A stretch of DNA of 56,747 nt, from positions 1 through 56,747 of the forward strand of contig CAJKBW010000004.1 of the NCBI GenBank assembly GCA_905198295.1. The letters run 5' to 3'. Each line of letters starts with the position of its first letter. The first letter of the stretch is position 1. Below, in pieces: positions 8,602 to 17,423 of this stretch. The notes under the pieces were generated by a model, which was not told where the DNA came from, made no database searches, and was given only the letters and a program-made list of their open reading frames with translations. The translations under genes were made by a program, and so were the position numbers. This DNA comes from an uncultured Oscillospiraceae bacterium (GTDB taxonomy: Bacteria; Bacillota; Clostridia; Oscillospirales; Acutalibacteraceae).

Positions 8602-9816
8602 GTGAAGTATATTGTATTGCTGTGCGACGGCATGGCGGATACCCCCTGCCCCGCCCTGGACGGACGCACCCCGATGGAAGCGGCGGCAAAACCGCATATG
8701 GACGCCCTGGCCAGATGCGCCGAAATCGGCATGGTGCGCACGGTGCCGGAGGGGATGACACCGGGCAGCGATGTGGCTAACCTCGCGGTTATGGGTTACG
8801 ATGCCAGGGCCTGCTACACCGGCCGGTCGCCGCTGGAGGCCGCCAACATCGGCATTGATCTGGCTGACGACGATGTGGCCTTTCGCTGCAATCTGGTTAC
8901 CCTTTCAGAGGATGGGAATGTCTATGAAGAACGAAAGATGCAGGATTACTGCGCCGGCGATATCCATACGCAGGAGGCGCGGGAGCTGATCGAACGCCTG
9001 CAGGAAGCTTTTGGCGGCGGTGAATTCGATTTTTATACCGGTACCGCTTACCGGCACTGCCTGGTATGGCACGGCGGCAAAACCGCACTCGGCAAGCTGA
9101 CGCCGCCGCACGACATTCCGGGGAAAAGAGTCGGCGAGCATCTGCCTTTGCATCCGGATGCTGCCGTTCTGCTGGATATGATGCGCCGCAGCTGTTCGCT
9201 GCTGGAGGATCATCCGGTCAACCAAAAACGGCGGCAGGCCGGTCTTGCGCCGGCAAACGCTATCTGGCTTTGGGGGCAGGGCAAGCGCCCGCAGCTGGAG
9301 GATTTTACGCAGCGGCATCATAAAACCGGCGCTGTCATTTCGGCCGTGGATCTGCTCAAGGGCATTGGCCGCATTGCCGGGATGAAAGTATGCGACGTGC
9401 CGGGAGCCACCGGATATATTGATACCAATTTCTCCGGCAAAATGCAGGCCGCCGTGGACGAGCTGCAGGCCGGACGGGATTTTGTGTATATCCATGTGGA
9501 AGCACCGGACGAATGCGGTCACCGCGGTGAAGTCCAGAACAAAGTCAAAGCGATCGAAGCGATCGATCAGCAGATTCTCGGCCCGCTGCTGGAGCGGCTG
9601 GAGGATATGAAGCCGTATTCTCTGCTGATTCTGCCGGACCATCCGACGCCGCTGGAGATCCGTACCCATTCCGCTGAACCGGTGCCGTATCTGCTGTACC
9701 GCAGCAATCAGGAAACGAATGGCTGTCCGGCATTCACCGAACAGGCGGCGCGGGATACCGGCCGTTTTGTAGAGGTCGGCTACACGTTAATCGACCGGCT
9801 GTTCGCCGAAGCGTGA
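8602..9816 (+). CDS. apgM: Cofactor-independent phosphoglycerate mutase, archaeal-type (ApgM)
   Basis: Metalloenzyme of the alkaline phosphatase superfamily that interconverts 3- and 2-phosphoglycerate in glycolysis/gluconeogenesis. Visible motifs: N-terminal LLCDGMAD with the metal-binding Asp, TPGSDVANLAVMGYD with the nucleophile-type Ser, and the C-terminal metal site ILPDHPTPLEIRTHS. Length 404 matches the archaeal-type family, which is distinct from the 510-residue GpmI. GTG start, preceded by AAAGGTGG at good spacing. Monocistronic: own extended -10 promoter and a two-way terminator after it. Some relatives were annotated as homoserine kinase (ThrH-like); mutase is the better call. Confidence 0.9.
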   Translation: MKYIVLLCDGMADTPCPALDGRTPMEAAAKPHMDALARCAEIGMVRTVPEGMTPGSDVANLAVMGYDARACYTGRSPLEAANIGIDLADDDVAFRCNLVTLSEDGNVYEERKMQDYCAGDIHTQEARELIERLQEAFGGGEFDFYTGTAYRHCLVWHGGKTALGKLTPPHDIPGKRVGEHLPLHPDAAVLLDMMRRSCSLLEDHPVNQKRRQAGLAPANAIWLWGQGKRPQLEDFTQRHHKTGAVISAVDLLKGIGRIAGMKVCDVPGATGYIDTNFSGKMQAAVDELQAGRDFVYIHVEAPDECGHRGEVQNKVKAIEAIDQQILGPLLERLEDMKPYSLLILPDHPTPLEIRTHSAEPVPYLLYRSNQETNGCPAFTEQAARDTGRFVEVGYTLIDRLFAEA

Positions 9817-9842
9817 TTATTTCCAGACAAGCAGCGTGCAGA

Positions 9843-9895
9843 AAAAGACACCGGAAAGGCAGGCTTTCGGCATAGCCTTTCCGGTGTCTTTTCCG
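9843..9895. terminator. Bidirectional terminator between apgM and nhaC-like gene
   Basis: Perfect 18-base stem AAAAGACACCGGAAAGGC (9843-9860) with 9875-9892, loop of 14, A-run to the left and TTTTCC to the right. It lies between the convergent apgM and the antiporter gene and closes both transcripts. Confidence 0.92.
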
Positions 9896-9906
9896 TATTT
9901 CATGGT

Positions 9907-11241
9907 CTATTCCGGATGCTCTTCTCCGGGCTTTTTCCCCTTTCGTCCACCGAAGAGAATCACCGCCAGAGCGGTGATGCCCATCAGCACCGGATAGAAC
10001 AGGTAGGGCAGCAGCTCGAGCGGCGTCAGCATCAATCCCGCCGCCGCGGCTCCGGCGCTTGCATACAGCAGCTGTGCGCCATACGGGATCAATCCCTGGC
10101 AAACCGATGTAAAAATATCCAGCAGCGCCGCGGTGCGTCTGGGCGGCACCGCATATTCGTCGGCAATATCCTTGGCGATCGGTCCTGCCATCACGATGGC
10201 AATGGTGTTATTCGCCGTAGCAATATCCACCAATGCGCTCAGCGCCGCAATGCCGAGCTGCGCACCGCGTGGAGTGCGGACATGCCGCTTGATGCCTGAC
10301 AGGATGAAATCAATGCCGCCGTTATCCTTAACCAAACCGATAATCCCGGCAACCACAATAGAAATTACAGTGATGTCATACATGTTCTGAATGCCGCCGC
10401 TGCCATCCGGCCCGGAAAACACCACGGTAAATACCCTTTCCCAGGGAATCGCGCCGGTCGCCACCCCGACGATCAGAGAAAGCACGATCCCAACCGTCAG
10501 CACCAGAAAAACGTTGACTCCGGCGAGGGCTCCCACCAGCACCACCAGATAAGGCAGAATTTTGAAGAAATCGTAATGCAGATCTCCCGCGGGCGTATAG
10601 TCGCCGCCGCCGGCGAGCACCAGAAACAGGATCAGCGTCACAACCGCCGCCGGGAGGACGATTTTGAAATTCTCCCGGAACTTATCCTTCATCTCACAGC
10701 CCTGAGTACGCGTTGCCGCGATGGTAGTATCCGAGATCATTGACAGGTTGTCGCCAAACATGGCCCCCGAAACCACGGCCCCGAGGCACAGTGCACCTGC
10801 AATGCCTGTTTTCTCGCTGATCCCCACCGCAATCGGCGCCAGCGCCGCGATGGTGCCTACCGAAGTGCCCATAGCGGTGGAAATGAAACAGCCGATCACA
10901 AACAGCCCCGCCACCGCCACCGGCGGCGGCAGGATGGACAGGCCAAAGTTTACCGTGCTCTCCACGCCGCCGGCCGCCTGCACCGCGCCGGAAAAACCGC
11001 CGGCAAGAATGAAAATCAGGCACATTACCATGACGTTTTCGTTGCCCATGCTCTTGGTAACGCTTTCAAGCTTTTCGCTGAACTTCCGCCTGGGATTCTG
11101 CATGAAGGCAACCACCAGAGCAATCAGGAACCCTACGATTGCCGGCATGGCATAAAAATCGCGGAACAGAATACCGCTGCCGATAAACACCAGCAAAAAT
11201 ACGCCGATCGGCAGTAAAGCCAAAGCCCTTCCCTGTTTCAA
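9907..11241 (-). CDS. nhaC: Na+/H+ antiporter, NhaC family
   Basis: Multi-pass membrane protein expected to exchange Na+ for H+ across the cytoplasmic membrane. About 11-12 hydrophobic segments are visible, with the family motif FGDNLSMISDTTIAAT in the middle and a conserved ALVDIATANNTIAIVMAGPIA segment near the C-terminus. I choose a TTG start at 11241 because AAGGAG lies eight bases upstream and the protein then begins KQGRALALLPIGVFL, as relatives do. An in-frame ATG at 11262 is the alternative; a longer frame to 11313 overlaps the upstream gene and has no ribosome-binding site. Last gene of the DUF1538-PII-TrkA-TrkH-EamA-NhaC array, so its sodium role fits that context. Substrate ion is inferred from family. 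Confidence 0.88.
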   Translation of the reverse strand: MKQGRALALLPIGVFLLVFIGSGILFRDFYAMPAIVGFLIALVVAFMQNPRRKFSEKLESVTKSMGNENVMVMCLIFILAGGFSGAVQAAGGVESTVNFGLSILPPPVAVAGLFVIGCFISTAMGTSVGTIAALAPIAVGISEKTGIAGALCLGAVVSGAMFGDNLSMISDTTIAATRTQGCEMKDKFRENFKIVLPAAVVTLILFLVLAGGGDYTPAGDLHYDFFKILPYLVVLVGALAGVNVFLVLTVGIVLSLIVGVATGAIPWERVFTVVFSGPDGSGGIQNMYDITVISIVVAGIIGLVKDNGGIDFILSGIKRHVRTPRGAQLGIAALSALVDIATANNTIAIVMAGPIAKDIADEYAVPPRRTAALLDIFTSVCQGLIPYGAQLLYASAGAAAAGLMLTPLELLPYLFYPVLMGITALAVILFGGRKGKKPGEEHPE

Positions 11242-11273
11242 ATGCCTCTCTCCTTGCCTCATGGCTAAACTCT

Positions 11274-12137
11274 TTACCACAAAAGACATAGCGTCCCGGC
11301 GGTCATGATGCAAAGACCAAACCAGCCGCGCAGGGACAGCTTTTCACGCAAAAGAATACGCGAGAGAATCACCGTCACCAAAATGCTCAGCTTATCAACG
11401 GGAACCACCACGCTCATCGGTCCCAGCTGCAGCGCGCGAAAATAACACAGCCAGGACAAGCCGGTGGCTATTCCGGATAAAAACAGAAACGCCCAGCTTC
11501 TGGCACTGATTTGACGCACCTGCTTTTGCCGCCTCAGCAGGAAAACCAGTCCCCAGGCCATCGCCAGAACCACAGCAGTGCGAACAGCCGTTCCCAAATG
11601 GGAATCGATCCCCTGCATCCCCCATTTGCTCAAAAGAGCCGCCAGGCTTGCACAAAGCGCGCTGCCGAAAGCCCACAGCATCCAGCTGTGTTTCTGGTTT
11701 CTGTCCGGGACACCCGTACGGGGATGGTACACCATCAGCCAGGTGCCGCCGGCAATGGCCGCCATTCCGATCGCCTTCTTCCACGTCAGCGGCTCCTGCA
11801 GCACCAAAACCGCCAGCAGCATGGTCAGCACGGTGCTGCTTTTGTCCACAGCCGCAACCTTATGCACATCGCCCAGCTGCAGCGCGCGAAAATAACACAG
11901 CCAGGACCCGCCTGTTGCCACACCGGACAATACTAAAGATGCCCAGGCCGTTCCTCTTATGGCAAACAGCTGTGTCTGCGCACCGGTCAAAAATACGATC
12001 AGCCAGCTGAACACCAGCACCACGCCGGTGCGCAGCGCCGTGGCCAGATGAGAATCGGTATCCTGAAGTCCCGCTTTGGCCAGCACAGCGGTCACTCCGG
12101 CAAACAGTGCCGATCCCAATGCCAGAAGCAGCCACAT
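11274..12137 (-). CDS. EamA/DMT-family transporter
   Basis: Ten-helix drug/metabolite transporter made of two tandem EamA repeats. The halves are strikingly alike: residues near 15-140 and 165-287 share TDSHLATALRTGVVL / IDSHLGTAVRTAVVL and an identical 12-residue stretch, SWLCYFRALQLG. A 36-base DNA segment is identical in both halves (11422-11457 and 11872-11907), exactly 150 codons apart. The substrate cannot be told from sequence. Start ATG with AGGAAGAGG upstream. It lies 36 bases after trkH and about 30 before the NhaC start, inside the cation-transport array, so an ion or small-solute export role is possible but unproven. Confidence 0.88.
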   Translation of the reverse strand: MWLLLALGSALFAGVTAVLAKAGLQDTDSHLATALRTGVVLVFSWLIVFLTGAQTQLFAIRGTAWASLVLSGVATGGSWLCYFRALQLGDVHKVAAVDKSSTVLTMLLAVLVLQEPLTWKKAIGMAAIAGGTWLMVYHPRTGVPDRNQKHSWMLWAFGSALCASLAALLSKWGMQGIDSHLGTAVRTAVVLAMAWGLVFLLRRQKQVRQISARSWAFLFLSGIATGLSWLCYFRALQLGPMSVVVPVDKLSILVTVILSRILLREKLSLRGWFGLCIMTAGTLCLLW

Positions 12138-12173
12138 ACCTCTTCCTTCTTTTCTTTACGGCGAATTTCCGGT

Positions 12174-13628
12174 TCAGAACCCCTGTTTCCAGTTTCGGCG
12201 GCTGAACAGCGCCAGCAGCGGGAAAATCTCCAGCCGGCCCAGCAGCATATCCATCGAAAGAATCAGTTTGGAGAGCACGCTGTAACCGCCGTAATGCGAA
12301 GCCGGCCCAACCACCTCAAGGCCGGGGCCGATATTGTTCAGGCAGGCCAGTACAGCCGATATATTGGTTTCTACCGAAAAACGGTCGAGGGAAATCACCA
12401 CAAAGCTGCCCAGCGCAATCATCCAGTAAGCGGCCATATAGGCATGTACGCCATGAATGACGCTGTTTTCCACCGTGCGGCCGTTGAGCTGCACCACCTG
12501 CACGCTGCGCGGATGGATCACCTGCCGCAGATTGCGGCGCAGATCCTTGAGCAGCAAGAGCGTCCGAATGCTTTTGATTCCGCCGCCGGTGCTGCCTGCG
12601 CAGGCGCCGAGCACCATCAGCACCAGCAATATAGCCTTGGAAAAAGCCGGCCATTGATTAAAATCCACCGTCGAAAAGCCGGTAGTGGTCATGATGCTGC
12701 TGACCTGGAAAGCCGCGTGGTGCAGACTATCCGCCGCCGACTGCATCAGCGGACGGATATCCCAGGCAATCAGCAGGACGGCCAGCGCAAAGGTTCCCAG
12801 ATAAAACCGCATTTCCTCATCCCGGATCACCTTCCACGAATGCCGGATCAGCAGCAGATAATAGATATTGAAATTCACCCCGAACAGCAGCATAAATACG
12901 GTACACACGTTCTGCAGATACGGCGAATAGCTCGCCATGCTGTCGGTATGAATGCCGAATCCGCCGGTACCGGCGGTACCGAACGCCGTGCACAGGCTGT
13001 CAAACAGCGGCATGCCGCCAAAAAGCAGAAAGAGCACGCACAAGACGGTCATGCCGATATAGATGCCGTAAAGAATTTTTGCGGTCTGCCGCAGCCGGGG
13101 GGTAAACTTGTCCACACTCGGCCCGGGGCTTTCCGCCCGCATCAGATGCAGCTGTCCGCCGGAGCCTTTTGACGCCGGCACCACTGCCAACGCAAAAACC
13201 AGTATGCCCATACCGCCCAGCCAGTGCGTAAAGCTGCGCCAATAAAGAAGACCGCGGCTGAGCGGCTCCACTTCCGGCAGGATGGATGCGCCGGTGGTTG
13301 TGAACCCGGACACCACCTCGAACAGGGCATCCACATAATGCGGGATCTGCCGGCTGATAAAAAACGGCAGGCAGCCGAATACCGAAAGGGCTATCCAGCA
13401 CAGCGCGACGGTAACAAAGCCATCCTGGGCAAAAAAGGTTTTTTTCTTCCCGCGTCCGAGCAAAACCAGCACGCCGCCGGCGGCGGCGGTGATTGCGGCA
13501 CTCGCCAGAATCGACAGGATTACCTGCCATTCGCTGTCAATAAGACACCAGATCACCGACGGCAGCATAAATGCGGCCTCAATCAGCAGCACCATCCCGA
13601 CCGTCCAACCAACCATTCTTTTATTCAT
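12174..13628 (-). CDS. trkH: Potassium uptake protein TrkH/KtrB family
   Basis: Membrane channel subunit of a Trk-type K+ uptake system, four repeats of M1-P-M2 architecture with a selectivity-filter Gly per repeat. Visible: VSGFTTTGASILPEVEPLSRGLLYWRS in the first pore, FGTAGTGGF in the second, SSIMTTTGFSTVDFNQWP in the third, NNIGPGLEV in the fourth. Length 484 matches TrkH. Start ATG with GAGGTAG, whose sequence overlaps the trkA stop codon, so the two genes are translationally close (12-base gap). Works with TrkA, the NAD-binding gating subunit. Confidence 0.94.
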   Translation of the reverse strand: MNKRMVGWTVGMVLLIEAAFMLPSVIWCLIDSEWQVILSILASAAITAAAGGVLVLLGRGKKKTFFAQDGFVTVALCWIALSVFGCLPFFISRQIPHYVDALFEVVSGFTTTGASILPEVEPLSRGLLYWRSFTHWLGGMGILVFALAVVPASKGSGGQLHLMRAESPGPSVDKFTPRLRQTAKILYGIYIGMTVLCVLFLLFGGMPLFDSLCTAFGTAGTGGFGIHTDSMASYSPYLQNVCTVFMLLFGVNFNIYYLLLIRHSWKVIRDEEMRFYLGTFALAVLLIAWDIRPLMQSAADSLHHAAFQVSSIMTTTGFSTVDFNQWPAFSKAILLVLMVLGACAGSTGGGIKSIRTLLLLKDLRRNLRQVIHPRSVQVVQLNGRTVENSVIHGVHAYMAAYWMIALGSFVVISLDRFSVETNISAVLACLNNIGPGLEVVGPASHYGGYSVLSKLILSMDMLLGRLEIFPLLALFSRRNWKQGF

Positions 13629-13640
13629 GATTTCGCTACC

Positions 13641-14999
13641 TCAATCAAAAATATCGCAGATCTGGTGAAACGGGTTTTCACAGGTGGTTACCACCACGAC
13701 GGTATCTCCGGGTTCAAAACGGCTGTTGCCGTCGGCAATAATGGTATCGCCTTTGTGCGTAATACAGGAAATAAGCACGCCTTTTTTCACCGGAATCTCC
13801 TTAAGCGGGCGTCCGCACCAAGGCGTTGAAGCCTCCACACGGAATTCCAGGGCTTCCGCACCGCCGTCCGCAATACGATAAAGCGCCAAAACACTGCCGG
13901 TCTGCCCTTCCATTGCACGGACATAGCGTGCGATGGAGGCGCTGCACAGCTCCTTGGGGCTGACCACGCTGCCGACCCCCATGTTGATAAACATATTGCC
14001 GTAATCCAGCCGGTTTACTTTGGTGACCACCTTGCGCACGCCGCGGCTGCAGGCATACATGGATACAACGATGTTTTCCTCATCCATGCCGGTGAGCGTA
14101 ACCAACGCATCAGCCGATTCAATATCCTCGCTTTCCAGCAGGGCATTATCCGAACCATCGCCGCAAATCACCGTGGCCTGCGGCAGCTGTTCCGCCAGAT
14201 AGCGGGCACGCAGCTCATCCTTTTCGATGATTTTGACGCCGACGCCGATGGCCAGCAGACGCTCCGCCAGATAATAGCTCACCCGTCCGCCGCCGATCAG
14301 GATGGCCTGACGTACCTTATGGCTGCCGATGCCCAGATTTTTGATCAGCTGTGCCAGATTAACCGCCTGTGCCGTCACATAAATATGATCGCCCGCATGA
14401 AGAATATAGTCGCCGCCGGGGATGGTCACCTGATATTCCCGCTCAACCGCACAGACCAGTACCTTTACACGTGCAATGCGGTACAGTGCGTGCAGCGCTA
14501 TACCATCGAGCGGGCTGCCCGCCTCCACGCCGAGCTCCACAATCTCCACCCGGCCCTTGGCAAAGGTTTCCCTGCGCAGAAAGCTCGGGAACTGCATAAT
14601 CCGGAAAATCTCCCGTGCCGCACTGAGTTCCGGATTGATGGTCATCGACAGGCCGAATTCTTCCCGCATGGCAAACAGCTGCTCAGCGTATTCCGGCGTG
14701 CGTACACGGGCTATGGTATGCAGTCTGGCGTTCATTTTGCGGCCGATCAGGCAGCAAAGCAGATTCAGCTCATCGGTACTGGTTACCGCGATCAGCAGAT
14801 CGGCTTCTTCCACACCGGCCTGCCGCAGGGTTTCCATTGTCGCCGCATTACCTAATACCGCCATAACGTCGTACCGTTCCACATGTGCCTTGAGTACCTG
14901 TGGGTTGGAATCCACCACCACCAGGTCATGCCCCTCACGCAGCAGCTGCTGCGTGAGCGCCAAGCCCACTTTGCCGTCACCGGCAATGATAATTTTCAC
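13641..14999 (-). CDS. trkA: Trk potassium transporter regulatory subunit TrkA
   Basis: Peripheral cytoplasmic NAD(H)-binding gating ring of the Trk channel. Two consecutive RCK units, each with Rossmann (TrkA_N) and TrkA_C parts. First GxGxxG-type motif GDGKVG at 7-12; second unit begins AILIGGGRVSYYLAERL near residue 232. Length 452 is standard. The start is GTG, supported by GGAGG eight bases upstream. A GC hairpin, GCGGCGG with CCGCCGC (15015-15032), lies in the leader just upstream of the ribosome-binding site and could affect translation. The gene lies between the P-II-like gene (84-base gap) and trkH. Confidence 0.95.
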   Translation of the reverse strand: MKIIIAGDGKVGLALTQQLLREGHDLVVVDSNPQVLKAHVERYDVMAVLGNAATMETLRQAGVEEADLLIAVTSTDELNLLCCLIGRKMNARLHTIARVRTPEYAEQLFAMREEFGLSMTINPELSAAREIFRIMQFPSFLRRETFAKGRVEIVELGVEAGSPLDGIALHALYRIARVKVLVCAVEREYQVTIPGGDYILHAGDHIYVTAQAVNLAQLIKNLGIGSHKVRQAILIGGGRVSYYLAERLLAIGVGVKIIEKDELRARYLAEQLPQATVICGDGSDNALLESEDIESADALVTLTGMDEENIVVSMYACSRGVRKVVTKVNRLDYGNMFINMGVGSVVSPKELCSASIARYVRAMEGQTGSVLALYRIADGGAEALEFRVEASTPWCGRPLKEIPVKKGVLISCITHKGDTIIADGNSRFEPGDTVVVVTTCENPFHQICDIFD

Positions 15000-15083
15000 T
15001 TCCTACGCCTCCACGCGGCGGAAAACCGCCGCATATTCTTCCCCGGTCTTTTTGACATTCCCTTTACGCCAAAGTTCTGACGG

Positions 15084-15779
15084 CTATTCGGCATCCTCGG
15101 TTGTCGGCTCAGCCAGCCGCAGCCCCGCCGTACTGGTCACCGGAAGGGAAAAAATCAGCGATTTCGCTTTGCTTTCCAGACCGGCTTCGGTCATAACCGC
15201 CCGCATGATAGCGTTCTTTTCCTCATGCTTGACAACAATAAACAGCATTTCCTTTTCCGCTGCAAGCGATACGCCAAGGAACTGCTCGGCACGCTCCATT
15301 CCTGTCCCCTTCGCATGGATCACCGTACCGCCGCCGGCGCCTGCCCCGCGCGCGGCATCCATAACCAGCTCGGTATATCCCTGATTCGCAATGATCACCA
15401 GCAGCTCATACTTGGTGTCTTTCAATACGCTTTCCTCCCCCTTTACAAATTCCTGGTTTCCGGTCAGAAACTGAAGCGTCTTTTTTCCGCCGATACTGCT
15501 CAGCGGAACAATAAAGGCAATTCCGGTACCGGGAATATCGATATTCAGCCGGTTCTGCAGTCCGGCTTTCGCCTCTTTCCAGGCCTCTTTGGTTACCACC
15601 GACAGGATTACCGCTTTTTCGCTCGCCTCCAGCCCGAAATAGTCGAGCATCTCGCTTGCTGCGGTACCGCGGCCGACCGTTGTCAGCGAAACCGTAATCC
15701 GGTATTCCTGATACAGGCTGATGAAGCGTTCAACCTTCTGCCGGTCGGTAATGGTGACCATCCAAAACAATTCACTCAC
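15084..15779 (-). CDS. Tandem P-II-like signalling protein
   Basis: Cytoplasmic protein of 231 residues built from two P-II-like ferredoxin-fold units. The first spans about 1-105, with LTTVGRGTA as the T-loop-proximal segment. The second spans about 120-220, with GGGTVIHAKGTG followed by FLGVSLAAEKEMLFIVV, resembling the C-terminal half of classical P-II proteins. Ordinary P-II proteins are about 112 residues, so this is a fused pair. It lacks the canonical uridylylated T-loop Tyr context that I would expect in GlnB. GTG start behind AAAGGAGGA. It is 27 bases after the DUF1538 gene, so the likely role is control of that membrane protein and perhaps of the Trk/NhaC transporters. Ligand unknown. 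Confidence 0.85.
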   Translation of the reverse strand: MSELFWMVTITDRQKVERFISLYQEYRITVSLTTVGRGTAASEMLDYFGLEASEKAVILSVVTKEAWKEAKAGLQNRLNIDIPGTGIAFIVPLSSIGGKKTLQFLTGNQEFVKGEESVLKDTKYELLVIIANQGYTELVMDAARGAGAGGGTVIHAKGTGMERAEQFLGVSLAAEKEMLFIVVKHEEKNAIMRAVMTEAGLESKAKSLIFSLPVTSTAGLRLAEPTTEDAE

Positions 15780-15806
15780 GGAATTCCTCCTTTCTCCGCC
15801 TTGCCG

Positions 15807-17342
15807 TTAAAGCTCGATGATCGCATCGTCGTCCAGCAGGGCAAATGCCTGTTCAGGCTGCAGCACACCGGCGGCTGTCCGGGTGCGCCGGATTTGCAGC
15901 CGCGAAAGGATACCCAGCAGCTGTATCGTAATCAGCGGCGTCATCGCCACCATAGCTACCACACCAAAGGCGTCGGTCACGATATTGCCGCCCGCCGCCA
16001 CGCAGGCGCCCTGCGCCAGCGGAAGCAGAAACGCCGCGGTCATCGGTCCCGAAGCCACACCACCGGAGTCAAACGCGATAGCCGTGTAAATCTTGGGGAC
16101 AAAAAAGGAGATGCCAAGCGCCAGCGCATAGCCCGGAATGACAAACCACAGAATGGAGATGCCGGTCAGCACCCGTACCATCGCCAACCCAAGCGACACC
16201 GCTACGCCTACCGACAGGCCGATCCCCATCGTTTTGGCCGAAATCGCGCCGTCGGTGATCTCCTCTACCTGCTTGTTGAGGACATAAACCGCCGGTTCGG
16301 CACGCACGATAAAATAGCCGATCACCATCGCAACCGGTACAATAATCCAGCGATACTCCAGTCCGGCCAGCACCTGCCCGATATAATTGCCCGCCGGCAT
16401 AAAGCCTACATTCACTCCGGTCAGAAACAGCACCAGTCCGATATAGGTATATACCAGACCGACAACGATTTTCAAAAGACTGCGCCGGGCCATGCGCAGC
16501 GACACGATCTGAAACACACCGAAAAATACGATAATCGGCAGAAGGGAAATCGCAATCTCCTTCATATAGGTGGGAAAGCCGACACGGAACAGCGACCACA
16601 GTTCGGTCGAATCCGCAATATCCGGAATCACCGGCGGGACATAGGCGCTCTCCTGCGGATTATAGATCATTCCCAGAATCAGCACCGCAAGAATCGGACC
16701 GATCGAACACAGCGCAACCAGGCCAAAGCTGTCATCCGCAGCATGGCGGTCATTTCGCACCGCGGAGATACCGACGCCAAGCGCCATGATAAACGGCACC
16801 GTCATCGGTCCGGTGGTCACGCCGCCGGAGTCAAAGGCTACGCTCAGGAAGTTCTGCGGGACAAAAAAGGCCAGCACAAACACAAGCGCATAAAAAATCA
16901 GCAGCATCGGCGGCAGCGCAATGCTGAACAGCATACGCAGCAGAGCCATCACCAGAAAAGCGCCCACGCCGCAGGCCACCGCCAGAATCAGGGTCATGTT
17001 GGGAATGGACGGCACCTGATTGGCCAGCACCTGCAGATCCGGCTCGGATATGGTGATGATAAAACCCAGCAGAAAGGACAGCGGAATCACCACCCAGAGC
17101 TTTTTGCTCTTGGTCATGCTGGTGCCCACCCGTTCGCCCATCGGCGTCATCGCCATTTCCGCTCCCAGGGTAAAAAACATCATTCCCAGAATGATGAGCA
17201 CCCCGCCCATCAGAAAGCACAGCAAGATGCTCGGCGATATCGGCGCTATGCTGAAACACAGCACCAGAACAATCCCGATGATCGGCAGCACCGCTTTGAG
17301 CGCTTCTTTCAGTTTTTCCATCAGTTTTTTACTGTTTTTCAA
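15807..17342 (-). CDS. DUF1538 family membrane protein, two tandem domains
   Basis: Polytopic membrane protein of 511 residues with two DUF1538 repeats about 250 residues apart. Matching elements: SEPDLQVL (99-106) and AEPAVYVL (348-355), AFDSGGVTTGPMT (169-181) and AFDSGGVASGPMT (423-435), and DSFGLVAL (204-211) and DAFGVVAM (457-464). Each places acidic residues inside or at the edge of hydrophobic segments, as in cation carriers. I recall a report of DUF1538 proteins (UmpAB) acting as Na+(K+)/H+ antiporters in a halophile; this is from memory and unchecked. Start TTG with GAGGTGA upstream; ATG at 17321 is the alternative. First gene of the array, directly after a promoter, followed by the P-II-like gene. 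Confidence 0.87.
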   Translation of the reverse strand: MKNSKKLMEKLKEALKAVLPIIGIVLVLCFSIAPISPSILLCFLMGGVLIILGMMFFTLGAEMAMTPMGERVGTSMTKSKKLWVVIPLSFLLGFIITISEPDLQVLANQVPSIPNMTLILAVACGVGAFLVMALLRMLFSIALPPMLLIFYALVFVLAFFVPQNFLSVAFDSGGVTTGPMTVPFIMALGVGISAVRNDRHAADDSFGLVALCSIGPILAVLILGMIYNPQESAYVPPVIPDIADSTELWSLFRVGFPTYMKEIAISLLPIIVFFGVFQIVSLRMARRSLLKIVVGLVYTYIGLVLFLTGVNVGFMPAGNYIGQVLAGLEYRWIIVPVAMVIGYFIVRAEPAVYVLNKQVEEITDGAISAKTMGIGLSVGVAVSLGLAMVRVLTGISILWFVIPGYALALGISFFVPKIYTAIAFDSGGVASGPMTAAFLLPLAQGACVAAGGNIVTDAFGVVAMVAMTPLITIQLLGILSRLQIRRTRTAAGVLQPEQAFALLDDDAIIEL

Positions 17343-17394
17343 TCTGTCACCTCAGCTTCCCGTCTCTTAAATCTTTATATTATCTTTATGTCCC

Positions 17395-17423
17395 ATTGTA
17401 GCATATTTTGCCTGCTCTGCGAA
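17395..17423 (-). promoter_or_regulatory. Promoter of the DUF1538-to-NhaC array
   Basis: On the minus strand, -35 TTCGCA (17423-17418), 17-base spacer, extended -10 TGCTACAAT with hexamer at 17400-17395. The leader is about 45 bases. No other promoter or terminator is evident before the NhaC gene ends, so all six genes may be read from here. Confidence 0.72.

Noticed and set aside
15015..15032. Terminator between the P-II-like gene and trkA
   Set aside because: The GCGGCGG/CCGCCGC hairpin has no T-run after it and sits next to the trkA ribosome-binding site; a translation effect is more likely than termination.
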